Source: Leptolyngbya sp. Heron Island J
Lineage (GTDB): Bacteria; Cyanobacteriota; Cyanobacteriia; Phormidesmidales; Phormidesmidaceae
Assembly (NCBI RefSeq): GCF_000482245.1
Contig: NZ_AWNH01000043.1
Span: 115,768 to 179,767 of the forward strand
DNA: 64,000 nucleotides
Reading direction: 5' to 3'
Made by a program: the position numbers and the translations under genes. Every line of letters begins with the position of its first letter. The stretch's first letter is position 1. This document shows positions 8,752 to 16,728 of the stretch, in pieces. The notes beneath the pieces were generated by a model that saw only the letters and a list, made by a program, of their open reading frames with translations, made no database searches and was not told where the DNA came from.

Positions 8752-9492
8752 ATGAAAATTAAGTATTTTTCTACACTTGTTGCGGCTTCGATTGTCAGTT
8801 TTACAGCCTTAGTAGGTCCCACACCATACACCACAGCTCAGGCTAATCCCTGCGCAGCAGAGGCTGTGAATCCCTGCGCGGCCAATCCTTGCGCGGCCAA
8901 TCCTTGTGCAGCGAACCCTTGTGCGGCTGATCCTTGTGCAGCGGCAGCTGATCCTTGCGCGGCTGATCCTTGTGCGGCCAATCCCTGTGCAGCTGATCCT
9001 TGCGCGGCTGACCCCTGCGCCGCTGCGGCCGATCCTTGCGCGGCAGCGGCGGCAGCTGATATTCCTACCGTCTTTTCTGATCCCCAGGCAAATGATAATC
9101 TTGCCATCCGAGGGTATGACCCCGTAGCGTACTTTACCGTTGGTGCGCCGGTTGAAGGCAGTAGTGACTATGAGTATGAGTGGAACGGTGCGACCTGGCG
9201 TTTTTCTAGTGCGGCCCACAAAGACATGTTTGCCAGCAACCCGGAGGCCTATGCCCCCCAGTATGGTGGTTACTGTGCCAAGGCGCTGAGTGAAGGCAAC
9301 CTGGCGTCAACAGTCCCTGAGGCATGGGAAGTGGTTGATGGCAAACTGTATCTCAACTACAGTCTGGATGTGCAAAAACAGTGGCAAGAAGATGTCCCTG
9401 GCAACATTACTAAAGCCGATGCACAGTGGCCTAGTATTTTAGACACATCTGATGTTGTTTTTTACGACACCGTTGGTGCTGTCTATTTTTAG
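8752..9492 (+). CDS. Secreted YHS-domain protein with twelve (N/D)PCAA repeats
   Basis: A 246-residue exported protein. Residues 1-31 are a signal peptide (MKIKYFSTLVAASIVSFTAL, cleavage near TAQA). Residues about 32-101 are an unusual low-complexity tract with twelve Cys in repeats NPCAA or DPCAA, some lengthened by extra alanines. Residues about 105-175 form a YHS domain (AIRGYDPVAYF, WRFSSAAHKDMFASNPEAYAPQYGGYCAKA), a fold associated with binding metals, especially copper or haem environments. The tail LYLNYSLDVQKQW is usual in YHS proteins. The evenly spaced Cys suggest metal storage or sensing in the periplasm; that is inference. A hairpin after the stop separates it from the convergent threonine aldolase gene. 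Confidence 0.85.
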   Translation: MKIKYFSTLVAASIVSFTALVGPTPYTTAQANPCAAEAVNPCAANPCAANPCAANPCAADPCAAAADPCAADPCAANPCAADPCAADPCAAAADPCAAAAAADIPTVFSDPQANDNLAIRGYDPVAYFTVGAPVEGSSDYEYEWNGATWRFSSAAHKDMFASNPEAYAPQYGGYCAKALSEGNLASTVPEAWEVVDGKLYLNYSLDVQKQWQEDVPGNITKADAQWPSILDTSDVVFYDTVGAVYF

Positions 9493-9516
9493 GCTGAGAT
9501 TGTTGTGTAATTCCAG

Positions 9517-9536
9517 GGGCGCACATGAGTGCGCCC
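9517..9536. terminator. Bidirectional terminator-like hairpin
   Basis: GGGCGCAC (9517-9524), a 4-base ATGA loop and the exact complement GTGCGCCC (9529-9536) lie between two convergent stop codons (YHS gene and threonine aldolase). The strong GC stem in this place fits a shared terminator. Confidence 0.7.
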
Positions 9537-9538
9537 GC

Positions 9539-10567
9539 CTAAGTCTCGATGAGAGCTAGTTCTACTAGATGGGGAACTTGTTGAATCTGTTCTGCTGACA
9601 CCATCAGATTAGTGACAGCTCGAATAGATTTTGGTCCTACGGCCAATACGTAAACGCCTTTTTGTTTTAATCGCTCGACAAGGGTTTGGGCTGACAATGA
9701 GGCAGTTTGAAAGACAACAATGTTGGTTTCTACTGTCTTTGGCTCAATGACAATGCCTGGAATTGACTGCAGGCCTTTAGCCAGGTTTTGGGCATTACTG
9801 TGGTCTGCTTGTAGGCGGGGGCGATGGTGTTTGAGGGCATAGAGGGCTCCGGCGGCAATCATGCCAGCCTGACGCATACCGCCCCCAAACATTTTGCGAA
9901 ACCGCCGGGCTCGTTGGATAAATTCGTTTGACCCGGCCAGGGCTGAACCAATGGGGGCACCGAGACCTTTGGAAAAGCAAACGCTGACGGAATCAAATGC
10001 TTTCACATAATCGGCTGCGGTGATGTCAGTGGCGATGCATGCATTCCACAGTCGGGCTCCGTCAAGGTGAAGTTTAAGCTGATGCTGCTGACACAGTTGT
10101 GCAATCGCATCAATCTCCACCAGGGGATAAATTTTGCCGCCGCCGCGATTATGGGTATTTTCGAGACAGACTAGCTTTGTGTGAGGAAAGTGAACATTGC
10201 TGGGGCGCAACACCTGGGCTAAATCGGTGGCCCTAAAAACGCCGCGATCGCCATTGATCAAACGACACGTCACCCCTGAGAGAGCCGCTGGCCCACCCCC
10301 TTCGTAGTAATAAATGTGGGCCTGAGACTCTAAGATCACCTCGTCACCCGGCTCTGTGTGGGTGCGCAGCGCTACCTGGTTGGTCATGGTACCAGACGGC
10401 ATAAAGACAGCGGCTTCTTTGCCCAAAAGACCGGCCACATAACGTTCTAATTGTTGAACAGTGGGGTCATCGCCCAGGACATCGTCACCTACCACCGCCT
10501 TGGCAATGGCTTCTCTCATACCCAGGGTAGGCTGGGTAATAGTATCGCTTCTCAGATCAATGGGCAT
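9539..10567 (-). CDS. ltaE: Low-specificity L-threonine aldolase (PLP)
   Basis: A 342-residue PLP enzyme of aspartate aminotransferase fold type I that cleaves L-threonine or L-allo-threonine to glycine and acetaldehyde. Signatures: [11 protein letters not shown] at the N-terminus, DDPTVQQLE, the [13 protein letters not shown] loop, [11 protein letters not shown] (Asp contacting the pyridine nitrogen), and [14 protein letters not shown] with the Schiff-base Lys. Length matches the family. The start is 17 bases after the DCC-protein stop on the same strand, so they are probably co-transcribed, with glcF further upstream; glycine and glycolate are linked by photorespiration, though co-regulation is only inferred. 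Confidence 0.92.
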   Translation of the reverse strand: MPIDLRSDTITQPTLGMREAIAKAVVGDDVLGDDPTVQQLERYVAGLLGKEAAVFMPSGTMTNQVALRTHTEPGDEVILESQAHIYYYEGGGPAALSGVTCRLINGDRGVFRATDLAQVLRPSNVHFPHTKLVCLENTHNRGGGKIYPLVEIDAIAQLCQQHQLKLHLDGARLWNACIATDITAADYVKAFDSVSVCFSKGLGAPIGSALAGSNEFIQRARRFRKMFGGGMRQAGMIAAGALYALKHHRPRLQADHSNAQNLAKGLQSIPGIVIEPKTVETNIVVFQTASLSAQTLVERLKQKGVYVLAVGPKSIRAVTNLMVSAEQIQQVPHLVELALIET

Positions 10568-10584
10568 CGGTTTACGTGTGTGTG

Positions 10585-11010
10585 CTACAACCGACAGACT
10601 TCGTCAGGCTGACAGCGCTGATTACGCTGGGCAATAATTGTAGCCAAATCGGGCCGACCTGTAAGCTTTAAACGCCAGTCAGCCCAAATATCGTAAAGTT
10701 TATCCACCAAAGGACCGAGCACAGGCCATTGAGTTGGTGCATACATCCAGCCGATCCCCAGCACTGCATAGACTTGGCGAAAGACTTCAACATTTTGGAT
10801 CACACTGCCATCGGGTAAAACAGCATGAATCCGGGCCATGGCAGTTTCAAAAGAGACACCGCCGTTGTCAGCGGGATCGTAATCGTCAGCGGCAATGTCT
10901 GTAAAGGCGACTAGCCCGCGACCGTTGTCTTTTGTTTGCAAGAAGTTGACCTCGCGTAGACACAGGGGGCAGTCACCGTCGTAAAGCAGTTTAATTTTCC
11001 AGTCGGCCAT
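10585..11010 (-). CDS. DCC-family thiol-disulfide oxidoreductase-like protein (DUF393)
   Basis: A 141-residue member of the DUF393/DCC family. The N-terminal [19 protein letters not shown] holds the defining YDGxCPLC motif, a thioredoxin-like CxxC. Further family marks are [38 protein letters not shown] and the mid-protein hydrophobic Trp-rich segment; a Cys-rich tail [13 protein letters not shown] ends the protein. Family members are presumed redox proteins but most have no known substrate. It lies between glcF (81 bases upstream) and the threonine aldolase gene (17 bases downstream) on the same strand. Confidence 0.87.
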   Translation of the reverse strand: MADWKIKLLYDGDCPLCLREVNFLQTKDNGRGLVAFTDIAADDYDPADNGGVSFETAMARIHAVLPDGSVIQNVEVFRQVYAVLGIGWMYAPTQWPVLGPLVDKLYDIWADWRLKLTGRPDLATIIAQRNQRCQPDEVCRL

Positions 11011-11091
11011 AGATGCGAGGATCGATACTATTGTCTCCTCTGGTAGTCTAAATTGATTTTCTATTTCTTGCCGGGCAGAGGTAGCTGGGAT

Positions 11092-12471
11092 CTAAGACAA
11101 TTTCTCACCACTAATTGATCGATCCAATAGCTCGACAGGATGCATCAGCGGTACGGTTTTTCCCTGGCGCTCCAGATGTTTTTGAATCTGGAGGGCACAG
11201 CCGGGATTGGAAGAGGCAATCAGGGTGGCACCAGTATTGAGCAGATTTGTGACCTTCATTTGACCTAGCTCATCGGCCACCTGGGGCTGCAGCATGTTGT
11301 ACACACCCGCACTACCACAGCAGAGTTCGGCATCGATGGGATCAAACACACTCACCTGAGGAATTTGTTTCAGCAACTGACGCGGTGGCTGGGTAATTTT
11401 CTGACCATGGCGCAGATGGCAGGCATCTTGATAGACCAGATTGAGGGGTTCATCCGTCAGGGCAGAGAGTTTGGCCGTGAGGCCGACCTCGACCAAAAAT
11501 TCCTGAATATCACGGACTTGATTGCTAAAGGCAACGGCGCGATCGCAATAGTCAGGATCGTCTTTAAGAATATGACCGTAGTCCTTGAGGGTATGGCCAC
11601 AGCCCGCAGCGTTGATGATGATGTAATCGACATTCGTGTCGGCAAAACTGTCGATCATCTGGCGGGCCAGGGCCTGAGCCTGATCGGTTTCTCCCTGGTG
11701 GGCAGGCAGCGCTGAACAACAGCCCTGACTTTTGGGAATCACCACCTCACAGCCATTGGCGCTGAGCACCCGAGCGGTGGCTTCGTTCACATCTGAGAAA
11801 AAGACCCGCTGGACACAGCCAAGAATCATCCCAACTCGATAGCGTTTTTCTCCCTGGGCGGGCACAGTCTCCGGCAAATTATCCTGAAAACACTGGGGGG
11901 TAACTGCCGGTAAGTTAGACTCCATGGCTGCCAGCTGAGGCATGATGCGCTCTAGCAACCCAGTGCTGCGGATGAGCTTAGAAATTCCCGACCATTGATA
12001 AAGAGCCAGGGGACCGAGCAACAGACGAATCCGGTCGGGATAAGGGAATAGGGAGAAAATCAGCTGGCGTAGCAGCCGGATCGGTAAAGGTCGCTCATGG
12101 TTACGGTTGACTTGCGATCGCACCGACTCAATCAACCGGTCATACTGCACACCAGACGGACAGGACGTCGTACAAGCCAGACACCCCAAGCAAGATTCAA
12201 AATGACTGGCCGACGCCGCAGATAGGGGGGCCTCGCCCTTATTGATGGCATCCATTAAATAAATCCGCCCGCGCGGCGAGTCGGTTTCCTTACCGATGAC
12301 TCGATAGCTAGGGCAGGTGGTCAAACAAAAGCCACAGTGGACACAGGCATCAATTAATGATTGATCAGGGGGCTCATGGGCATCAAACCCCTCTGTATTA
12401 GAGTTCAAACTGGTATCCAGTTTCAGGGAAGATGCGGTAGGGGATTCCGAAGTCTGCATGCGAAGGAGCAA
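11092..12471 (-). CDS. glcF: Glycolate dehydrogenase iron-sulfur subunit
   Basis: A 459-residue iron-sulfur protein of the GlcF/LutA type. Two 4Fe-4S motifs are visible: CVHCGFCLTTCP (43-54) and CLGCLACTTSCP (94-105). Two CCG domains follow, with MILGCVQRVFF, KSQGCCSALPAHQGE, QDACHLRHGQ and DAELCCGSAG. In the glycolate dehydrogenase complex this subunit passes electrons from the FAD subunits GlcD/GlcE toward the respiratory chain; cyanobacteria use it in photorespiratory glycolate oxidation. glcD and glcE are not in the window. The first 20 residues are unconserved, so translation may begin at the second Met (MQTSESP). It is divergent from the desaturase gene, with a 263-base shared upstream region. 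Confidence 0.9.
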   Translation of the reverse strand: MLLRMQTSESPTASSLKLDTSLNSNTEGFDAHEPPDQSLIDACVHCGFCLTTCPSYRVIGKETDSPRGRIYLMDAINKGEAPLSAASASHFESCLGCLACTTSCPSGVQYDRLIESVRSQVNRNHERPLPIRLLRQLIFSLFPYPDRIRLLLGPLALYQWSGISKLIRSTGLLERIMPQLAAMESNLPAVTPQCFQDNLPETVPAQGEKRYRVGMILGCVQRVFFSDVNEATARVLSANGCEVVIPKSQGCCSALPAHQGETDQAQALARQMIDSFADTNVDYIIINAAGCGHTLKDYGHILKDDPDYCDRAVAFSNQVRDIQEFLVEVGLTAKLSALTDEPLNLVYQDACHLRHGQKITQPPRQLLKQIPQVSVFDPIDAELCCGSAGVYNMLQPQVADELGQMKVTNLLNTGATLIASSNPGCALQIQKHLERQGKTVPLMHPVELLDRSISGEKLS

Positions 12472-12734
12472 GAGGCGATACCTTAACTAGCTTATCGCTT
12501 TCAATCTGCTGCTACGGGCGAAAACCGCCCTGGTCCGATTGAATAAGCCAATGGAGCAGATAAAGATCCCCAGATTCTCAAATCAAGCCATATACCCAAG
12601 TCAATACTTCTAGCCAAGACAATCTCTCCCCCGTTCCACCGGAGAATTTGCCACACACAGCACTATTTAAGATGAATAATGCTAGTCTGCCTTATGGGTA
12701 CATGCCCTTAATAGTTCTTATTAGGTAGTAATCC

Positions 12735-13547
12735 TTGGTTAATACAGCAGCTCTGCCCACCCCCCGGCTACGCTGGACGGTGGTGATATCGACAGTTATT
12801 CTTCACGTACTAGCCCTCCTGGCGCTGCTGCCAAGCAATTTCAGTTGGGGAGCGATTGGCGTCGCTCTGGGTTTACATGCGCTGACCCAAGGTCTTGGTA
12901 TTTCCCTTGGGTTTCATCGCCTGGCCAGCCATCGCAGTTTGCGGGTACCGCTGTGGCTAGAACACTTTTTTATTCTGTTGGGCACCCTGGCCTTTCAGGG
13001 CGGTGTCTATGGCTGGGTTGGCTATCATCGGTTGCATCATAAACACACCGATCAAGAACTCGATCCCCACAGTGCCAGCAAAGGATTTTGGTGGAGTCAT
13101 ATCAACTGGCTGATGCATACAGTCCCCACCCACTCCCAGCTACCTCGGATGACCCAGGATATCCGCGACGATAAGTTCTATCAGTTTTGCCATAATCACT
13201 ACATCGGTTTGCAAGTGGCGTTAGGAGTGTTGCTCTATCTAGCCGGTGGTATGCCGTTTCTGGTTTGGGGCGTATTTGTACGACTATTGATCAGCTTCCA
13301 TGGCACCTGCTTTGTCAACAGCGCCTGTCATCAGTTTGGCTATCGTCCTACTGATACCAACGATATGTCTACCAACTGCTGGTGGGTGGCAGTGCTGACC
13401 TATGGCGAAGGGTGGCACAACAATCACCACGCCTGTCAGTCCTCTGCCTGTTTTCAAAAAAGCTGGTGGGAAATTGATCTGGTTTGGCAGGTGATTCGCT
13501 TGCTGCGGGCGGTTGGATTAGCGGAAAAGGTGAAGGTCGCCAGTTAA
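12735..13547 (+). CDS. Fatty acid desaturase, DesC / acyl-CoA delta-9 type
   Basis: A 270-residue membrane di-iron desaturase. All three His boxes are present: HRLASHRS, HRLHHKHTD and EGWHNNHH; hydrophobic pairs flank them (SFHGTCFVNSACHQFG and FILLGTLAFQGGVYGWVGYH). In cyanobacteria DesC introduces the first (delta-9) double bond into lipid-linked acyl chains in the membranes, important for growth in the cold. The only in-frame start before the first helix appears to be TTG at 12735, as a TAA lies two codons upstream; GTG at 12780 would cut into the first helix. No clear ribosome site was seen. It is divergent from glcF. Confidence 0.9.
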   Translation: MVNTAALPTPRLRWTVVISTVILHVLALLALLPSNFSWGAIGVALGLHALTQGLGISLGFHRLASHRSLRVPLWLEHFFILLGTLAFQGGVYGWVGYHRLHHKHTDQELDPHSASKGFWWSHINWLMHTVPTHSQLPRMTQDIRDDKFYQFCHNHYIGLQVALGVLLYLAGGMPFLVWGVFVRLLISFHGTCFVNSACHQFGYRPTDTNDMSTNCWWVAVLTYGEGWHNNHHACQSSACFQKSWWEIDLVWQVIRLLRAVGLAEKVKVAS

Positions 13548-13583
13548 ACATGGCCTATGTCTGTGCGCGCCTACAAAGATGAT

Positions 13584-13628
13584 TTGATCGGTCATTGGTG
13601 CGACTTGGGGAATCCTATGACCGATTAA
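13584..13628 (+). terminator. Inverted repeat after the desaturase gene
   Basis: TTGATCGGTCAT (13584-13595) can pair with ATGACCGATTAA (13617-13628), eleven Watson-Crick pairs and one G-T, 36 bases after the desaturase stop. It lacks a T tract, so it is a candidate terminator or 3' processing hairpin only. Confidence 0.4.
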
Positions 13629-13800
13629 GGGCCGGTTAGCCCCTCGGGCGGGTATCTACTCGCTGAGGGTTGCCCATTGCCCCCTTAATTTGGAGATGAT
13701 TCTTTCATCATAGGTTCAAATCCTGATCTGCTCTCCGGTAAGTGCCTTTAATGCAGCTTAGCTCTGCAGGTTAAGTCCTCCGCTAAGTTGCTGTGGTGGT

Positions 13801-14274
13801 TTGCCGGGGAGTTCTAAGCATTCCATGTTTCCCAAGGCAATCTACCTAACGGTGCAAAACGGGTTGCGATCGCTAATCAGCACCGTGGCCATGGACGACC
13901 TGCTGGGTAATCGCGAACTAAATCAACAGCTGCTAGACATCACCGCTAGCCAGGTAACTCCCCTGGGGCTAAGGCTCATAAACCTCAGCATGCGCGACCT
14001 AATGCTGCCAGGAGAACTTAAAAAGCTCTATGCCCAAATTGTCCAAGCCCGTCAGGAAGGACTGGCCCAACTGGAACGCACTCGGGGTGAAACCGCCGCT
14101 TTAAGAAACTTGGCCAATGCCGCTCGGCTGACCCACAAAAATCCCACCTTGTTACAGCTAAGACTGTTGCAGGCCCTGGAGCAATCAACCGGCAATACCT
14201 TTCACATAGAGCTAAGCAGGCAAGATACTTCTGATCAAGATAATTCTCAAGATAATTCTGATGACAAGGCGTAG
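13801..14274 (+). pseudogene. Truncated slipin / SPFH (Band 7) protein, C-terminal part
   Basis: A 157-residue reading frame whose core (YLTVQNGLRSLIS, then MDDLLGNRELNQQLLDITAS, PLGLRLINLSMRDLMLPGEL and the long helix with QIVQARQEGLAQLERTRGE) matches the second half of slipin/Band-7 domains and the following helix. The membrane anchor and the first half of the SPFH domain, about 130 residues in intact slipins, are absent, and the frame opens with an unconvincing TTG or the ATG at 13825. It is therefore probably a 5'-deleted relic, although a short functional product cannot be excluded. The acidic Asp-Asn-rich tail is low complexity. Just upstream (13690-13737) lies a tRNA-3'-end-like sequence, perhaps a junction scar. 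Confidence 0.6.
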
Positions 14275-14352
14275 AGATTTTCTAAGCAATCTCCACGGGC
14301 CAGGATCGATACGATAGCCTAAGATTGACTTCTTGGAATCGGGGGGCATCCC

Positions 14353-15300
14353 ATGAAACCTCAAGCAACATTAGCTGTTGCTTATGTTTCCCAGCGACCT
14401 GCTCAAGAGCAATCTCAGCATGTGGGAAACTATGCCCATCAGGCTATTAAAAAATACGTTAATCATATTCGCCAGCAAGAAAAGGGAGTCCTCGCCCATC
14501 GCGATCCTGAGTTTTTACATCAGATGCGGGTGGGACTACGCCGTTTGCGTACCGTCTGTGCGGCCTTTGATTTTGCTATTGATTTACCCAAGGCAGTTAG
14601 CGATCGCGCCCTTAAGCGTTTAGGTAAAACCCTAGGTAACGTACGCGATCTAGACGTATTGCAATACTGGCTCAAACAGTACAGCCGCCAGGCAAAGCCA
14701 AAAAAGTCAGAAGCCAAAGTACTGCGTCGCCTCAATCGCCAGCTAGAAAAACAGCGGCAAAAGTATGTCGTCCAGACGGACAAACTACTCCGCAGTAACG
14801 CCTATAAACGGATCTTTAAGGCAATCAAACACTGGCTTAAGCACCCCCAATACCAGCCCGTCTCCAGTCTGCCACTAGCCGTTGCCCTACCGGATCTACA
14901 GCTACCGATGGTTGCGCAGCTGTTACTCCATCCTGGCTGGCTGGTCACCAACGATACTAACCACAAAGAGCTAGAACAAGTCCACGCACTGCGCAAACAG
15001 GTCAAAGGCGTACGCTATCAGATGGCCCTATTCCGAGAGTTCTACGGAGAGGACTACAGAGCCCAGGTCAACACCTTTAAACAAATGCAGGATGTATTAG
15101 GAGAACTGCAGGATGAAGTCGTACTGCAATCGTATTTAAAGAAAACGCTAGGCGCTAAATGGACCAAAAAACTGCCCAGCTTAAACCGCTATTTTCGACA
15201 GCAGCATCGGCAACTGTGGCAGCAATGGCTAGAACTACGGCAGCCCTATCTTTCCTTAGCAGGGCGCAATGCCCTACATCGGCTATTTTTAGCAGCATAA
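14353..15300 (+). CDS. CHAD domain protein
   Basis: A 315-residue protein made almost wholly of a CHAD domain, a basic alpha-helical fold with conserved His and Arg. The signature is FLHQMRVGLRRLRTVCAAFDF, then LGNVRDLDVLQYWL and, later, LHALRKQVKGVRYQMALF-like helices and QMQDVLGELQDEVV. CHAD domains bind inorganic polyphosphate, often next to CYTH/triphosphate-tunnel enzymes; no CYTH gene is adjacent here. The protein is very rich in Lys, Arg and Gln, as expected. The ATG at 14353 is preceded by a G-rich stretch that is a poor ribosome site. Confidence 0.88.
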   Translation: MKPQATLAVAYVSQRPAQEQSQHVGNYAHQAIKKYVNHIRQQEKGVLAHRDPEFLHQMRVGLRRLRTVCAAFDFAIDLPKAVSDRALKRLGKTLGNVRDLDVLQYWLKQYSRQAKPKKSEAKVLRRLNRQLEKQRQKYVVQTDKLLRSNAYKRIFKAIKHWLKHPQYQPVSSLPLAVALPDLQLPMVAQLLLHPGWLVTNDTNHKELEQVHALRKQVKGVRYQMALFREFYGEDYRAQVNTFKQMQDVLGELQDEVVLQSYLKKTLGAKWTKKLPSLNRYFRQQHRQLWQQWLELRQPYLSLAGRNALHRLFLAA

Positions 15301-15383
15301 GCACGACAAGGCCGCTGGCTCCCTCATAAGATCTTCAACTTTGTGAAGTATCACAGTGATAGCACCAAAGTTGGGAAACGATT

Positions 15384-15587
15384 ATGAGTTACTGCATTTG
15401 TTGCAACAGTTCGTTACTGCGCCATATTCGCCATGGTGAGATTTATTGGTATTGTCCTGATTGTCGTCAAGACATGCCAGAGGCAGATAGCAGTGGAGTT
15501 ACTCAGTCGGAGCCTTCTGCATTAAACACGATTTTATTTAGACCGTTGGTATTGTCAGGTAGCCAGGGAGATGTTTGTACCGCCTAG
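15384..15587 (+). CDS. Small zinc-ribbon-like protein
   Basis: A 67-residue protein whose first 35 residues hold two knuckles, CICC and CPDC, separated by 21 residues with aromatic positions (HIRHGEIYWYCPDCRQDMP), the layout of a zinc ribbon. The remainder is Ser-rich and unstructured. Short proteins of this kind are conserved in cyanobacteria; I know no assigned function. The start codon is 84 bases after the CHAD stop. The frame stops just before a dispersed repeat block. Confidence 0.6.
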   Translation: MSYCICCNSSLLRHIRHGEIYWYCPDCRQDMPEADSSGVTQSEPSALNTILFRPLVLSGSQGDVCTA

Positions 15588-15627
15588 AACATGGCAGAAG
15601 TATGACAACGAGAATCAACAACCTTGT

Positions 15628-15710
15628 AGGGGCAGGCCTTGTGCCTGCCCTTAGGTTATTTGTATTGGTTGATAAGTGGCCGAGTGGGGTGCTCAGGGCT
15701 TTTCCCCCTG
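15628..15710. repeat. Dispersed repeat block with perfect hairpin
   Basis: GGGCAGGC and GCCTGCCC (15630-15651) form a perfect 8-bp hairpin; a near copy stands at 50132-50155. About 35 bases on, GTGGGGTGCTCAGGGCTTTT (from 15684) shares its core TGCTCAGGGCTTT with a second dispersed element at 1338-1366. These are noncoding cyanobacterial intergenic repeats. Confidence 0.55.
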
Positions 15711-15740
15711 AAACTTGCCTGCTCGTAGGGGCCTCGACAT

Positions 15741-16274
15741 CTAATGGGCTCCCCAGGATACCCACCGATGGGTCTTACCGTTTGAGCCATTCATCACGGG
15801 CGTTCTCAGATGACAGAGGTTAGCACCATCGTGATCAACCTCTGCTAAGCCAGTCTCATCAAGACAGGCCGCATTCAAATTGGCATTGCAGAAGTTAGCA
15901 CCGCTGACAACGGCCCCAGTCAGGTTAGCCCCACTCAGATCGGCTCCTTCCAGATTGGCCATTCTTAAATCAGCTTGGCTCAGATCGGCCCCCACCAGAC
16001 TTGCTCCTGACAGGTCAGCCCCGATAAAGTTAGCTCCCATCAACTTCGCACCGCTCAGATCGGCTTTGGTCAGGTCGGCATCGGTTAAGTTAGCACTGTT
16101 AAGGTCACTGCGACTCAGATCAGCATTGCTGAGATCGGCACCGCTGAGGTCACATTGACTAAAGTCCACACCGCTGAGGTGAATATGCCTTAAATTAGCA
16201 TTGTGGAGGCTGATGCCAGAGAAATCTCGGTAGCCTTGATTGTATTCGTGGCATAGTTGTTGAATGTCAATCAT
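15741..16274 (-). CDS. Pentapeptide-repeat protein
   Basis: A 177-residue protein built from about 22 tandem A(D/N)LxX pentapeptides (ADLSNADLSRSDLNSANLTD and similar, residues about 25-160), which fold as a right-handed quadrilateral beta-helix. The N-terminal 20 residues (MIDIQQLCHEYNQGYRDFSG) cap the helix. No signal peptide or second domain is present, so it is probably cytoplasmic; pentapeptide proteins have varied roles and none can be assigned. TAGGAGA lies 8 bases before the ATG, supporting the start. The last 12 residues read into dispersed repeat DNA, so the original C-terminus may have been changed by a repeat insertion. Confidence 0.88.
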   Translation of the reverse strand: MIDIQQLCHEYNQGYRDFSGISLHNANLRHIHLSGVDFSQCDLSGADLSNADLSRSDLNSANLTDADLTKADLSGAKLMGANFIGADLSGASLVGADLSQADLRMANLEGADLSGANLTGAVVSGANFCNANLNAACLDETGLAEVDHDGANLCHLRTPVMNGSNGKTHRWVSWGAH

Positions 16275-16728
16275 GGTCTGTCTCCTATAGGGGCCTTGTA
16301 TGTCTGGGCTGGAGGTAATCTCCGGCTAATAAGAAACAGCTTGGCGCTATGGACGGAATACCGATGACAGAACGTTGATGTGCCCTATATATGCTTCTCG
16401 ATTGAGATGAATACATACTGACCTAGCAGGTCAGTGGGCAATAATAAGACTGTATTCAATGCCCATGGAAATCGCTACAGATACGAGCTGTAGACCAATA
16501 TGTCGTGAAAATATTCACAACACATCCAAAGTGATTATTCGCCAGTTCGTCAACACTGTTTCGAACGGTACCCTTATCTTGGCGTATTTTGTCAAAAGCG
16601 ACACAGGATGTTAATGGAATGCAATGGATGTGCAGATCATGCCTGTAGCTACTCACTGGCTACAGAGCTTGCGACACAGGATATACAGCACTTCATAGAT
16701 ATCTATTCCTCTGATTTCAGGAGATATC
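16275..16728. other. Intergenic region with one perfect hairpin
   Basis: Between the pentapeptide gene and the peptidase gene (both minus strand) I see no convincing gene. ACTGACCT-AGC-AGGTCAGT (16417-16435) is a perfect 8-bp hairpin with a 3-base loop, 294 bases after the peptidase stop codon on the minus strand. It could be a terminator of the STAND-peptidase operon or a regulatory site. Confidence 0.4.

Noticed and set aside
8809..9219. Long antisense frames opposite the (N/D)PCAA repeat tract
   Set aside because: They exist only because the repeat DNA is low complexity and lacks stops in several frames; the plus-strand product has a signal peptide and a YHS domain.
13690..13737. Complete tRNA gene
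   Set aside because: Only a T-loop-like sequence and a weak GGAGA/TCTCC pairing are present; the T stem has mismatches and no D or anticodon arm can be placed.
15575..15823. Plus-strand 82-codon frame over the repeat block
   Set aside because: It lies on dispersed repeat DNA and overlaps the end of the pentapeptide gene; no coding support.
16456..16656. 66-codon minus-strand frame between the pentapeptide and peptidase genes
   Set aside because: No ribosome site and no protein-like pattern; it looks like chance.
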